A stretch of 64,000 bases of DNA, taken from the NCBI RefSeq assembly GCF_041260155.1, contig NC_091935.1:6253501-6317500 (forward strand), in the 5' to 3' direction. The stretch is from Ptychodera flava (lineage: Eukaryota; Hemichordata; Enteropneusta; Ptychoderidae). Below the pieces are notes generated by a model, which had not been told where the DNA came from, ran no database searches, and saw only the letters and a program-made list of their open reading frames with translations. A program made the translations under genes and the position numbers. Shown piece after piece: positions 47,476 to 60,620 of this stretch. How positions within the stretch are numbered: the first letter of the stretch is position 1; each line of letters opens with the position of its first letter.

Positions 47476-50400
47476 ATGGTGAAGATGGCTAAGTTAGCGA
47501 GTTTACTGGTCCTGGTGTTATTAGCATTGGAGGCTCGTTTCTGTCAGTGTAAGTACGCTTTATAATACAGTGTGAGTACCCTTCACTTTTTGTTGTCATA
47601 CGCTGTAGGTATTACGAGGGTACACATCACTTGCGGAAAACCGGTTACCCTATTGTGCTTTTAGTTTACTTTTGTTTTAAATGCTCCACTGCTTTTTCAC
47701 GTGCAAACGACATCTGTGTTCCAACTTACTTAGGTGTGGCATGTTGCAGGTTATGAAAATCGTAATGACAAATTTCAAAAGAGGCCTGGAGACGAGAAAT
47801 CATTTTGGAACTGAGGTCCCTGAGTATCGCTGGTTGCAACAGCAATTGTGGATTTAGTTAGCAGACACTCATTTCGTAAAACATGGCGATTGTGTGCAAA
47901 AGGTCAGAGGGACCGGATATAGTAAACGGAATGATTTACAAGACTCGCAGTCTTACTCTATTGACACGCTATCGTTAAAACGAATTATACAGATGGAAAA
48001 ATAATTGGGGAACCTAGTTTCCACGATCTGATCGCTTCTTCATTCATTTACAATCCACAATCACCATACGTTGGTGCGAACAGTGCTGCTGGCTTTGCAT
48101 CTACAAGTCTAGTCATATCTAAAGACGCGAGTAAAGTCCAAATATATACAGACGCCTGTACCTAACTTCACTACCTAACAATGGCCGGTCTGTCGTATCA
48201 TGTGTTTGAATTTCTCTCAAAATGGAACATGAGAAATGCATGAAACAGTGAATAGTTGGCGTTTAACGATTACAGTAAATTTTTGGTGTTAATTGAGAAA
48301 CGTTGCGATATTACTGATAAGTTCAAACGTGGCATAATCGGGGCGGTTTGTTGACTTAACGGGTGATCTTCTGCATGGGAGCGGCCCGGTGATTAAAACC
48401 CAGTCATCAAGGGGACACCCATCGTCGTACACCGCTAATGGTAACACCTACGAACCAAGTGAAAACAAACACTTGTGTAGCTTAGTTCTCTTAAATCTAG
48501 GGAAAGTATTTTAAAAGAGTTTTTAAAAGAGTAAACGTGAGGCCCCACAGTACAATTACGCAAATTTGAGTATAACACAGGCGCAAGGCGGTACATGTAT
48601 TGGCCATACCCTTGAATGCCGGCAGGGGGACGAAAATGAGCTTAAGGGTTCTGAACACTAAGTCACCAAAGTATTATCAAAGTAAAAAAATGTACCATTC
48701 ATTTCTCATAAATTATACGTCTTAATATCCACAGACTAATCCCTTAATCCTCTCAGAATGAATTTTCTGATCCAGCAAACACAAGCTTGGAATGTCTACA
48801 GGGCGGGCATTTCTATTACAGCACCGATCGGATTTTAATCTCCCTAGACACAAATTGACTTAAAATTCAATAACGTCACTAAATCTTAATACATGACTTC
48901 TTTTGTGTCTACCGTCTGCCGGTCAATGTGCCCATCCGTGTTCATATTGTTAGTCAAGCATCGAAGTCACTGACAGTCCATAAAGAATTGTATTTCTATT
49001 TTGGACAAAAATTCCTTGAAACCATTTTTATAACAATTGTTACAAGAATAATGTCCTTCAAATTGTATATATTTAATGTTCCAATCTACAGCCAACAAAA
49101 TTAGAGTTCAGAGATCTGCTGACACGTCTTTATTACGTCAATTGTTCAGAAGATACGATATCTGTACATTTATGTATTTGAATGTTGGGGTCACCATTCA
49201 TGCCCTTTAAAATTCATGACCTCTTGACCTATTTTTGCCCTGATTTATTTCACTCAACAATATTCGCGTGACGTAGTACGGTCATCTTTTCTAGTTCCGA
49301 GATGCAGCGCATGAGTCGACATTTAAAGATGAGAGACATTCGGACAGCTAGACTGTCATCGTATGGAAAGTTTTAACGGTAGCGTCCCAAGGCTGCTTAT
49401 TGCGACAGAAGTGCAAATTTGGACTTGAACGGTAAATTTGCGTAGTACACACCGAGCGAAGAGAATGGAAACTTGTGAGTTTGTCCTCCTGGTGTTGCTT
49501 AGCAACGGGAATTTCCTCCAAGAAGCCAAACGACTGAGGCACCGATACGAGGCGAACGCGCGCAACAGGTGGTAGTGACTTTCTGCGATTTCCATGAATC
49601 GCAAACTTTGTCTCCAAATAATAAAGTTTTGTGAATTTAGTCGGTATGATTGATGATGATGCCAGTGGCAGATATCAATATAGGCTTTAATAAATGTTCT
49701 CTTTAAGCTTGTACTTTGGAGAGCCATCGATGATTTCTGTTACACGGCGCAAGGAGAGAGAGCACGCGCAGAAAGATTGTGAGACATAAATGTCGCAAAA
49801 GCACACTACATTGTCCAAAGAAGACACAAATGATAATCGTCCAAGTCAACTTTAAAACCGTGTGCAAGGAACTCAGCGAACCCCTACCATCTCATGAGTT
49901 GTGACGACGGTCACATGACTATCTTTTCTGTTGTAGAGTTTTTTTCAACAAGTAAATTCTGCAGATAACCTGTCATAAACGATCATTTTTTATGACGCTA
50001 AATTTGGCCTTCAAAAGAGGCTATCTTTGTGTTTTGCGTTGTACAAACACGGTGAGCAAATATGTTGCACGCAAGCGGATGACCTGTACACATAAAGTTT
50101 GAAAATCAAAAGAATATTTTCTCCGATTGATTTATTTACACGCATATGCACACGCACACTAATGCGTAACTAGAGGACGGTGGCATATTTTGGTCGTAAC
50201 ATGATATCTCGATATGCTATGTGTCCTTTTTTTCTGTCAACGATTCCACACAGGGTATGAGTCGGTCAAGCTAATATTTAATTTTAAATATGACGACACC
50301 TTTTACCACTTCGAGGCGGTCACTGTGCAAAGCTTTATCGTGCGTCATGATTTGCCGCGGGCGAAGTTTTCGCACGTTGTACCTACCTATTACATTTGAG

Positions 50401-53400
50401 TGACCTAAGTCAGGTTGTGGTCGTTGAGCATCTGTATGTAGCCAGTGAAGAGAGCGACAGCTACCGTCCTAATAGCCCAGTAAATTCGTCAATTTTGATG
50501 TAAACTACAGTGTTCGACCGGGGTCAACTTGTTGTAACCTGCTAAACTTTACGCACCTCAGGAATTTTTACAACCGCACAAGACATCTTTTAAGAGAAAT
50601 GTCCGACCTTATATCATCTTGACAGTCTCGGCAGAGATTACGCACGGTACTCACGTATGCATGTTCATGTCGGGCAGCGAGAATAGTCTTTAAGACGATA
50701 AAATTGTGAGCGGTTAACTAATCGCTTGTCATCAATTACTCGATTACACTCCATGTCCGGCGGGCATTAGGGTTAACCTGTGCTCACAAGGTTCGACGGC
50801 AATCGACCCATTTTAAGTGCATACAAGACGCGACTCACAGATCGCAAGGGGAGGGAGAGAGTACATTTCCAATGCGTTACCATGTTTATCGCTGTCCGGT
50901 CTATCTGTCCACAGCAAGCAACAGAATTAATGCTAGTACGAGGGTCTCAATTGCAGGCAGTTTGCAGTAATGTTTATGAATCCTGCATCCTTCTGGATAT
51001 ATTTTAATACTTCACTTAGAGAGATATTTTCTTTTCTTGTGGCTAACGATTACTCATGGCGCCAATTCATTATGGTGACTAGCTTATTGCCAGCTCCAAG
51101 CAAGCTCGGGACGAGGTATACTAAATGTATACTAGGCTAAATGCTAGATGACGTAAGAGATGATAGTAAGAGCCATATGCATAATATAGGAGGTTTGCAA
51201 TGTAACTGCATGCAGACATGATGTTAATGGTAGAATATAGGGGAAAAAACGTACAACAGAAGCTAAATTCTGGACGATAAAACAGGAAATGACGTAACAA
51301 GATGCATTTAGCTCTACGCTGAATTTATGATTTACCGTATTAAATACGCAAACTCTGATACACAAACAGGCAATTCGTCTGGGACTAGCTTGGTTATGGG
51401 ATGTACTGTAGAAGCTTAACAAATATCGGTAAACTAGGTATTTAACTAAAACACACATATTTTTATTTTGTCAGTGCCCATAATTAGTCAATTATTGAAT
51501 AAAATGAAAAGTGGCATAAACCATGCTATCGAATCAGTACAGATAAAGGTACCATCCATAAAATGTTCTCACAGTTACTTCAAATTAAAATTTCGCGCGA
51601 AAAACAGAAGATTGGTAAATTAAAGCTCCCATTAGCTGTATCTTTTTGCATTTTTTCGAAACTACGTAAAAAGATGGTTTAATCAAAAGCAGCTTATGTA
51701 AAATTGCCACATAACGTAAGTTTTTCAAACTGGCGACGAACGTACAACCGAGATTCGGCGAACTAAATCACTTCGACTTGCAAGTTATATACGGCCGCCG
51801 CGAGCGAGTATACAAAACTGTGAAAAACTGTACCAGTCCATCGCCAGGGATTGAAGCCGAGACACTTTCAATGACAATAGTATGTGCCTCGAAAGTGAAA
51901 GACTTTAATTTTGGCTCAAATTTTCCGTAAGGAATCTTTCAACCATTCTCTTTCAAAATCAAAAGTAAAAAATCGGGGTGGGGGTCACCGTGCAAATTTT
52001 GGTACTAGAATAACCCAAGATTTCCGATATTTAAAATTCAAAATGGCCGCCATCCCTGTGTTAACTTCATCATTCATGGAGAAAAATAAAATTTTCGAAT
52101 TTCGAAAAACTAAACCAGTGAAAAGTTTTCTTACACCAAGAACTTTAAAATGAACCCCCATAAGTGGTATGTTAGAAAAGAATTGTAAAAGTTTGCAAGT
52201 CCGAATATCTGTCCCCGAGGCGCGTTCTACCTTAATAACGAGAATCTAAGCCACCTCTCCGAAGATTGAATGGTATTGTTCGGTGAGTAAAATGCAAAAT
52301 GAACAACCAATGGAGCTTTAATTGAATTGCGGTGTTTCATTCTCGTAAAAAGCCAGTGCTTACAAAATTTGACTTAACACGTAATATCTCACTGGTTGAC
52401 GGGGCTTAAATATATAAACCTTGGCGTCTGCAAACTCCGTATCTCCATTTAAATCTAAGAACAAATGTGGGAGTGCTCTGTAATGGGGTCAAAGTGTAAA
52501 TATCTTACAACAACACTGCATCTAGTGAAGCAGAGGACATTTGCTATGTGTCCTTCTATTTCCGCTTAATACTAACGGACTGCCGGGTTCCTCCACCCAA
52601 AGTGTGTCTAAAACAACACCTTTGACAAATAAAAGTAGATCAAAGATGAAACATCCGCAAACTGACACAGTATCATTGTGCTAGTGTATTAAAAAATCAC
52701 TTCGCCTTTAGTGACGTCATCTGATATAATATATCTGGTATAATAACAATAATTATCATATTGTACCATGAAAGAACTACCTTCTTCTGCGCAAGTCGAC
52801 TTCTAATTTTAAGTGGTAGCAACTGCAAGGAGTAAATTTGCCATTTTGGGCCAAATTATCGTCTTCCTAGTGATTGCAAACCGCTTCGCGCGCTCCTTCA
52901 TATCCAGGCAACAAAAGAATCACGATTCGTAAATTTAAAAACATATATCACCAGTTTTAGGTGCGTGTAGAATCTCCCCAGGAGCTTTACAAATGTTAAA
53001 ATGAAGGGCTTTCATACTTCAAATATTTAGGTCGCCTGTCTTGGTCAGTCTAGCATAGATTTTTAATCCTTTCGTCTGTGCACATATACATATTGATGTA
53101 CTATCTTTCGGCTTCAACAAGTTGGACTTGTACAAACACAGTGCTATGGGGCTGAGAGGGTCAAAGGTCGTGGCGAAAACCGCCGTTATCAGTGGATGCC
53201 TTACGCCTGACAGGGTACTCATGATTACAACACGCGCGAGTGTGCGTAATTACAACAGCAGCACTGGGTCAGAGGTAAAAAAGCGATGGTAAATCGATTC
53301 TTGTCAGAAACTAAGTCAAATTCAGAGACAGCTAAGTATAATATGTCGACAAGCAGGGGCGTTCAGGGCAGGTGACCCATCCCATCCCGCTGCTAAAATG

Positions 53401-56400
53401 GAATAGCTCGAGCTGAACTGAAATATTGTCACAATCTTATTGGTCGTTTCATACTTCAAACTTTAATTAACGGAATTCTATGAAATTGAAATGAATGAAA
53501 CATGTATGCAGAGATGTCGCATGTGTCGCTACAAGTCATATTTTACGATGCTTTTGCTCATATTCGGTATGTTTAATTCTTGCCATTAAAACATTAAGCG
53601 GCTTTTATAGATGCGTTCATCAAAATCTTGGATGGCATTGCAGAGATTTCGTTATCAGATTCTGTCTTTGACAAACTATGACAATCAGTCTCGCAGAAAC
53701 GGAGATAAATCATGTACTATTCCTGGTCCAAAGATTCCCATCAGCAAAAATCGCTTGCAATTAGATAAATGTTGTTTTATTTTTCGTGCCTTATTCAATA
53801 ATTACATGTTGTTCGTTGGTCCGCATCGCATGCAGAATTTCAGTCTTTCATTTACTGTTGTAAAAATAAACCTTGGTGCACCAACGTTAATAATTTGTAA
53901 TTCTTCACTGCGCAAGGTGTCACAGCGAAGTCACGACCCATATCCCTGTTATCAAAGCTGGCAGACTGAAAATAACTTTTGAAAGATTTATTGTACAGTC
54001 TTGAAAGATTTATTGTATCGAGAATAAAAAGCTTCAAATGCATGGGAAAATTTGAAAGGACCCGGTTATGACTGCCTGTATGTAAGACTCTCAATTCATA
54101 GTTTTGCCCTCTAACTCCTGCAATACTGCAATCAGTAAAGTCAAAGTTACAGCATTTATCATGGGAGTGTTAATCATAGAAACGGCACACACTTTTTTTG
54201 GGAGCATGGATACTTTCCCTCAGAATTCCACACTATTTTCCAGAGTCCTGAGACGCAAAAAAGTGGTGAAGCTGCAAAAATTAACAACTATTGCATTAAA
54301 GACTCTTCCAATATTGACTAGCCCTTGTAAGACCTTAGACACCTTCTGAGAAACGACCATCATCCGTCATGATAATTCTGAAGGATAGTCCATCCCTCGT
54401 GACAATTCTGAGGGACAGTCTATCCCTCATGATGATTATGAGGGATAGTCGATCCCTCATAACAATTCTGAGGGATAGTCCATCCCTCGTGACAATTCTG
54501 AGGCACACTCGATCCTTGATGATAACGAAGGATAATTGAGAAGGAAACGTCTACCTATCCTACATTATTATTGCTGGAATTCACTTGAAAATGATAATAT
54601 CGCATACTGCAGTTTATGCGTTTATCTATACTGGTAACACTTTGCATGTCCACAATTTTGAGCCGAAGAAGAAAATTTACTTGTTTTCTGTAACAAAGAT
54701 AATGAAGAAAAACGTTACAACCATCGTATCTTATACTAGGCAGAAAGATAACAAAGTCTATGTAATTCTGGCGGTAACGTAAAAACCATGGTTTAAAAGT
54801 TGACATCGATATCTCGCTTCAGGGTCCCTGATGACATCCAGCAGCTGTAGTTTCCATGGCAATGGTCACCGTGCTATCACTGATGTCGTGGTTTCTGTAC
54901 TGTTTATTTTTGTGTGGTTTTACAGAATTTGAGGAATTGGTTTCATATAAAGAGTAAAAACTGTGCAAAAATAGATAATTACTAGAACGTTTTAGGTTTT
55001 ATTTCGTGATCTGTTGATAGTAAATGAAAGGATTATTTTTCTCCGCCGACACTGTGTGCGCTGAGCAGGTACAGGTGGGACGTAGACGGGGATATCAGCG
55101 ATTACGATTTGTCTCGCTTCAGTGATTATGGCTAGACATTAGTTTATGGATGTTAACCCTGTTTTTTATTAAATAGATATTTCGCACCAGTCTGTGCAAG
55201 CCACGTCAATATGGGTAATTCTGATCGTTTTTCACAACAACGTGAATCTCTATTGGATTAATTGAACTGTCTTCTCTTTAGTTTTCACATTCACAAATCG
55301 GGAAGTATGCTATGATATGGTTGTATAATGTTTGCAAATACTTGACTTCCAGCCTCCACCAGCACTGTACCTCTGCCCGTCGGTACCACGGATGACGATG
55401 TAACGGACGATCCGACGACGGCGGCGCCAACCGTGGCTACCACTTCCGGGCCCGATGACACCACCACGGCCCCGGTCCCACCTGTCACAACAAGACCGCG
55501 AACAACGACTGAATTGCCGAACCCTTCGCCAATTCCTGAACTGGTCGAAGAAGGAGGCGTTGAGGCTGAACTTGGAACGTCTTATGCCGGGGTAAAGTAT
55601 CAGCTGTCAGCAGTAGCCATGAATTCATTCGTTAAATAATTGTTTTGAAAAGTTAAAAAAGTATTTAGATTTCTCTTCTATAGCACATAAATGAGATTTA
55701 TAAATGATATTAACTTACTCCCACACTTAATTTTCTGAAACGATACTGTACAGTATAATGCTTCTCGGAGACATATGCTCACACTTTCCAGTTTTTACAA
55801 AACCTTTTACCCAACCACCTGTTTGGGCTCATTTTGAAGCTCGTGGAGTGAATGACGTTCTCGCCGGCTTATTTGTTAAAATCGAAAATTGCATTTTTCC
55901 GCATAGAGTCATAACGGGGATGGCGACCATGCTAAATTTCAAACGTCAGTAGCAGTAGGTCATGAGTAATTTGCTTTCTAGCACCGAATTGTGCAAGGTG
56001 ACACCAAAATCGCGAATCAGCTCCCTCAATTATGAAACATGACACATCCCTGTGTCAGAATTGTCGACAGCTACCTTCGGACACGTTTGAGCAAAATTTT
56101 AAGTCTTTCAATTCTGAGGTGCATATACTGCTTGAGGAAGAACTCAGCACAATATTAGCCATATACATGCAGTGATTTCTTTTGAAGTGTGCTGACTGTT
56201 CCGTGCATTACAGCCAAATACATTGACGGGACCATGCAAAATTATAGAGAAAATTCATCCTGCAATGAAATTCCTTTTACTACTAAAACTATTAACATTT
56301 TCCTGCCGTTGAAGATTTTCAGTTCAAAGTATTTCAGACAAGGTTGTTGTCCGTAGCTTGATGGTGTGAAGTTGTGAGGCTTCGCTAAACGACCTCAATG

Positions 56401-59400
56401 TCGACCGAAGACGGATAAAATGGACAGGCACTGTGATAGTCAGACAGACAGGCAGACAGACAGACAGACAGACAGACTGACAGATAGACAATGAAAGACA
56501 AGAATGACTGACTTGAGTGCCGAGAGATTCGGGAATACTTTGATGGACATACAGACTTAATGAGAAAATGGTTTAGGTGTAAATATTCAAGATTATTTTT
56601 CATGTTTTTCCCGTTTTTTTCTTCTAGTGGAATAGCGCAGAATACAGAAATGCTCTTGCTAAATATGCTAATGATTGGTGTATCAATCCCTACGAAAACT
56701 GTTATCCAAGTGAACCATTGATAATAAGGTGAGTTAAAGTTTGTGCACGTATAGGTCCATATTATTTCATTAGTATTCATTTATCGCTGAAACGTCCACT
56801 AGGCTTATTTCATACTTTTGAGCTGGCACACAAAAAAGCTGGCCAGTATGACCTAGATACACGAATGTGTACTTAAAAGCACACATAAACTTGACCAGGA
56901 TACTTATAATCAATCACATGAGAAACATGTGATTTTCATATATGAATTCTTTTGATCGTGTAAGAAACGTTATCTGTGTGAGTTTTCTGTATAAATAAGT
57001 ACATAGTTGTGTAGTGGTTTACATTGCGTATTATTATTGAAAGAGAGCTCCTCGAGCACTTGTTGGTGGCAAAACGTACGCTAAAGTTTCAAAACTATTC
57101 TGATAACACTGTAGCGCCCGAGATGTTGTGGTGTACGATGAAGGTTCCTGTACAGACATGGAGTACCAGTGTACTGATGACAGTAACATGGTGGCTGCGT
57201 GCTATATTACCAAACCAAGTCAATCGCACGAACTTCTCATGTCGAGTGAATCTTTGACAAACATGTTGATCAAGCACGCTTCAGATTTGGAGCAGGAACT
57301 AGGATACACTGTTCAGGTGCCCCAGCCCGAGGAAGAAGACGACACTTATTCACTTGCTCTTGAACCTTGGGTCATCGCCTTGATCTGTTTCTGCATCCTT
57401 TGTCTGATCGTTGTATTGATAATCGTGTGGGTATGGTATCGCAGAAAGAAGAGGTGAGATATTATTTGAAAAGTCACGGCAACTTTTTGCGACTTTTACT
57501 GTTTTTTTTGTTCTATATGAATCAAAAAATGATCTGTCTGTGGCATCAACTTCAGTTTTTTAGGTCTTTCTATTCCTCAGAGTTAATGGACGTTACCATC
57601 AATCAGCTCTTCGGCAAGATCTGTGAATGACAAGATGCGCATGATAATTGCTGATTTCAATTCTGCGAACGTTGTCGACACAATGTTAATGCAATAAAAC
57701 AACGTAAAAATGAATATCGTCAGTCGAAATGAGACGTAAAATATCAATACTGTATTATTTTAACATAATCGTCTTGTGACCATTGCAAGATTGAACTGTA
57801 ACTGCGACTTCTCTTTATGCACACGTGTATGGCACTAAGTTATAATTATTCGCTTCATTTCGCGAATCGTACTCTCTTTTTCGGGGTACTCGCCATGGAA
57901 TTCTGGGCAATTCAAATACCGGTATGGATGAGAAAAAGTTGTTAGTGACAGAATGGTATGTCGTCATCACAGCTTCATAAAACACTAACATTTTTGGACT
58001 GAGAGTGAAGTTATGTCACAAAAGTTGGCGCCAACACAAGTTTAGTGCAAAATCATAACATTTCGTCACGCACCTGTGTTATTTTTTAAGGTTGGAAAAG
58101 ATGCCGAAAGATGATTTCTCGGAACTGATGACCGGGAACGGCTACGGCCACGCCACCATGGGGAAGAAGGATGAAGGCACGCTGGTTTACCAAGCTTGGA
58201 TCACCAAAGCCATGACCCAGGACGAGGCTTCAACCCAGGTGCGCAAGGGAGACATCGCTCAGGAAATGAGTGAGTTGGAATCGGGCAACACCCAACGCTC
58301 AGACGTGATCGTTGCCCGGGTTAACCATGAAAATGAAACCAAAGAACCGGAGAGTGTGACTGTGACAACAGCCAGTGTAGAACCGACTCCCACCAGTCCC
58401 ACAGATGTTCAAGCTGAAATGCCGAAAGACCCCCCTCACTATGAAGAAATAACGGAGACATCCGGGGATGTACAAGCGGAAATGCCGAAAGACCCCCCTC
58501 ACTATGAAGAAATAAAGGATACGTCCGAGCTACCTCCTCCCCCTCCAGAAACACAAGCAGCTGAGGCACCAGCAGAGACAGATGAACCTCTCCCTGCACC
58601 CCCGTCACCTGTAGAAGCTGAAACTGAAGTTTTGAATGAGCTTGACAAACTCATAGTCGACGAAGAGTGAGTATATGGTAGTCTATTTGCAGCTGCAATT
58701 CAAGTTATTATTTTTCGAATACCCCGTATTGCGATTCTAGGTGCTAGCTTTCCATGCAAAATATTGTCTGCTGGCGACAGCCATTTGCCTTCTTTGTTCA
58801 ATTTGGCCCGACATTTACAGACTCAAATTGTTTAATCGAGTCTCGATGGAGAAATCCCTTTAACCAAATGTAAAAGTTAACAGCAAGTTGGTTGAGAGGA
58901 AAAGTTATTTTGACCAAAACTTTAATTTCCAAGAGAATTTGTATATTTCAAAGTTCACTATCTCTGTAGGCATCTGTTTTCTGTAGGTTCCTAGGGGTCA
59001 ACTGTTTTCAAATGTGTGCTAATGATAATGAAATTCGGATATTCAAAGTTTTAGCCCAGTTCGTCAGTTCTGAAGGAAAATGCCCTTTTCAAGTATACTT
59101 AGCTTAGCATGCACCTCATGTTCAGAAACACCCAAACTTTTACTTCTTTGTTCTGCCACTTGTGGGGGCTCATTTTAGAGCTCATGGACTATTTCAAATT
59201 TTCGTTGACTTAATTTTATTGAAATTCGAAAGTTAATTTTCTCCATAAAGTTAACACAGTGATGGACACCATTTTGAATTTCAAGTGTCGGTAAATATCG
59301 AGTAATTTGTCTCTCTGGTACAAAATTTTGCACGGTGACCTCAAATATTTATTTCTGATTTGAAAAGGGAATGATTTAATTGTTTTTTTTACGGAGTCTT

Positions 59401-59612
59401 TCAATTTTCAAGGCGTAAACTGACTTAATTTACATGAAGTCTGGTCTGGTAGAATTGTACAAATGGGAGCACTCTGCCATTGATGCTATTTTTCTCAAAT
59501 ACCTAGGAAATCACCCGAAGGTGGTGTTGACAATCCAACTTTTGATAGTAATATTGTGGATGAAGAGACAGGGACGTCGCTGGAAGGTGGTGCCATGACA
59601 ACAGCACTGTAG
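47476..59612 (+). CDS. Type I membrane protein with mucin-like stalk and tandem PPxY motifs (6 exons, 477 residues)
   Basis: Exons 47476-47548, 55353-55591, 56628-56728, 57115-57453, 58091-58666, 59507-59612. Junction phases 1, 0, 2, 2, 2 agree, and total is 1434 bases. Residues 1-23 are a signal peptide (LASLLVLVLLALEARFC). Residues 25-90 form a Thr/Pro/Asp-rich stalk, likely O-glycosylated. About 92-210 is an ectodomain with five cysteines (122, 129, 150, 157, 167) that I do not recognise; an SEA-like fold is possible but unproven. One helix lies at 223-246, followed by RRKKR. The 230-residue cytoplasmic tail is acidic and Pro-rich, with two copies of a 21-residue unit containing AEMPKDPPHYEEI (365-371 and 386-392) and NPTFD (452-456). 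PPxY binds WW domains, for example of Nedd4-type ligases; that use is inference. Intron 1 is 7.8 kb. Confidence 0.78.
51618..52323. mobile_element. TIR element B, copy 2
   Basis: Left end AATTAAAGCTCCCATTAGCT; right end is the inverted complement of AATTAAAGCTCCATTGGTTG. Subterminal parts match copy 1 at 6.7-8.2 kb ('aaaagatggtttaatcaaaagc', 'atacggccgccgcgagcgagtatac', 'ggtgagtaaaatgcaaaa'). A family A element lies inside at 51879-52233. Confidence 0.7.
51879..52233 (+). mobile_element. TIR family A element, copy 9, inside element B
   Basis: 'tgtgcctcgaaagtgaaagacttt' at the left, 'ttcaaaatggccgcca' in the centre, 'ccccgaggcgcgttctaccttaa' at the right. Confidence 0.75.
54360..54540. repeat. 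~31-bp minisatellite of small palindromes
   Basis: Units of the type GAGGGATAGTCGATCCCTC plus 'atgacaattct' recur about five or six times. Each unit is itself a hairpin (GAGGGAT...ATCCCTC). Edge units are more diverged. Confidence 0.85.
55751..56134 (-). mobile_element. TIR family A element, copy 10
   Basis: 'agtataatgcttctcggaga', 'tttgggctcattttgaagctc', 'gatggcgaccatgctaaatttc', and right end 'ctgaggtgcatatactgctt'. Lies in intron 2 of the PPxY membrane protein gene. Diverged. Confidence 0.6.
56443..56480. repeat. (CAGA)n microsatellite
   Basis: Short run of CAGA units in intron 2 of the PPxY membrane protein gene. Confidence 0.85.
59101..59428 (-). mobile_element. TIR family A element, copy 11
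   Basis: 'agcatgcacctcatgttcaga', 'tgccacttgtgggggctcatttt', 'gacaccattttgaatttc', and right end 'caaggcgtaaactgactt'. Lies in the last intron of the PPxY membrane protein gene. Confidence 0.65.
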
Positions 59613-60620
59613 TATGCTCGACAGTAAGATCTGTAAACAGAATCTATCGTAAAGAAGATGCAATCAGGGAAGGGAGGAGTTCTGAGGTAAAATTTACAGA
59701 AAATGGTTTTGGGAACGCTGAGATCTCACCAGAAGAAATTCAAGATGGCAAAAAAGGAATACTGCATTCTTGCAGACATCCCCCCCCCCCACCAAATATA
59801 GAAAGATCTAATTTTATGTGTCGTGTCCAGAGAGTAGTCATTTTTAAGTTCAAGAATGGTCAAGGATTCTTTCAAACTTTTTACCTTAGATTTCTAAATT
59901 CGAGATGCCATTTCTTGAAATATTTGTCACCCACATTTTATTTCTTTTACTTCATCTATATCTTTATCAAACTCTTTTTAGGCCTTCATTTTTCTACCAG
60001 ACTTTGACAGTGAAATGTTGATGTTGTTTATTCTCAGCAATCATTCCTATGAACTTCGCTTATCTCATTCGCGTTGCCACTTTTAGAAATCATTTTTTTT
60101 TACCTTTGACACACCTGTCAATCATGACAGGTGTGTCCCTTACCAGATTTCTATAACTAGCAACAATGACTCGACTAGAATTACATGGATAAAAATTCGT
60201 TAATTTTCCTCTAGTAATTTTTATGCAAACTGTAAATTAAAAAATAACTTTCTCCTTTTTGAAATTGCGTGAAGGCAAGTTTTTCTGAAATGTCCAATTT
60301 TCAAACTTTTTCCTAAACGGTTACAGTGTCAATATTATATTTCTAAATAATTATATGATATATTTTTAAAAAATCAGTACTTACAAGAAGTTGCATATGA
60401 CTCTTACACTTGATTAAGGTGTGATTATTATATAAAGTATTTTGATATCTTCTGTATAAAATAGTAAGATAATTTTTTTTCAAGTGTAACTTCATGTAAT
60501 GCAATAATTTAATGACAAATTTACAATGGATTGTCGAAAATGAAACTTTATCACAAGAACGAACAGAAAATTATCAAAATTACACTTTTGTAAAAAACTC
60601 TTTCAAATGTGGGAATAAAT
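59613..60620 (+). other. Probable 3' UTR of the PPxY membrane protein gene
   Basis: AT-rich DNA after the TAG at 59610-59612 with no frame of interest. The first good AATAAA in the coding direction is at 60614-60619, so a ~1-kb 3' UTR is plausible; another AATAAA lies near 61032. Confidence 0.4.
60614..60619 (+). terminator. Candidate poly(A) signal for the PPxY membrane protein gene
   Basis: AATAAA in GGGAATAAATATAA, about 1 kb after the stop. The hexamer alone is weak evidence in AT-rich sequence. Confidence 0.35.

Larger units (their letters stand above)
47549..55352 (+). other. 7.8-kb first intron of the PPxY membrane protein gene
   Basis: Starts with donor CAGT|GTAAGTACG and ends with acceptor TTGACTTCCAG. 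It contains TIR element B copy 2 with a family A element inside it and a palindromic minisatellite. Otherwise no frame with a recognisable domain was found on either strand. Confidence 0.6.

Noticed and set aside
58299-58608. Minus-strand frames opposite the PPxY exon
   Set aside because: Shadows of the repeated plus-strand exon.
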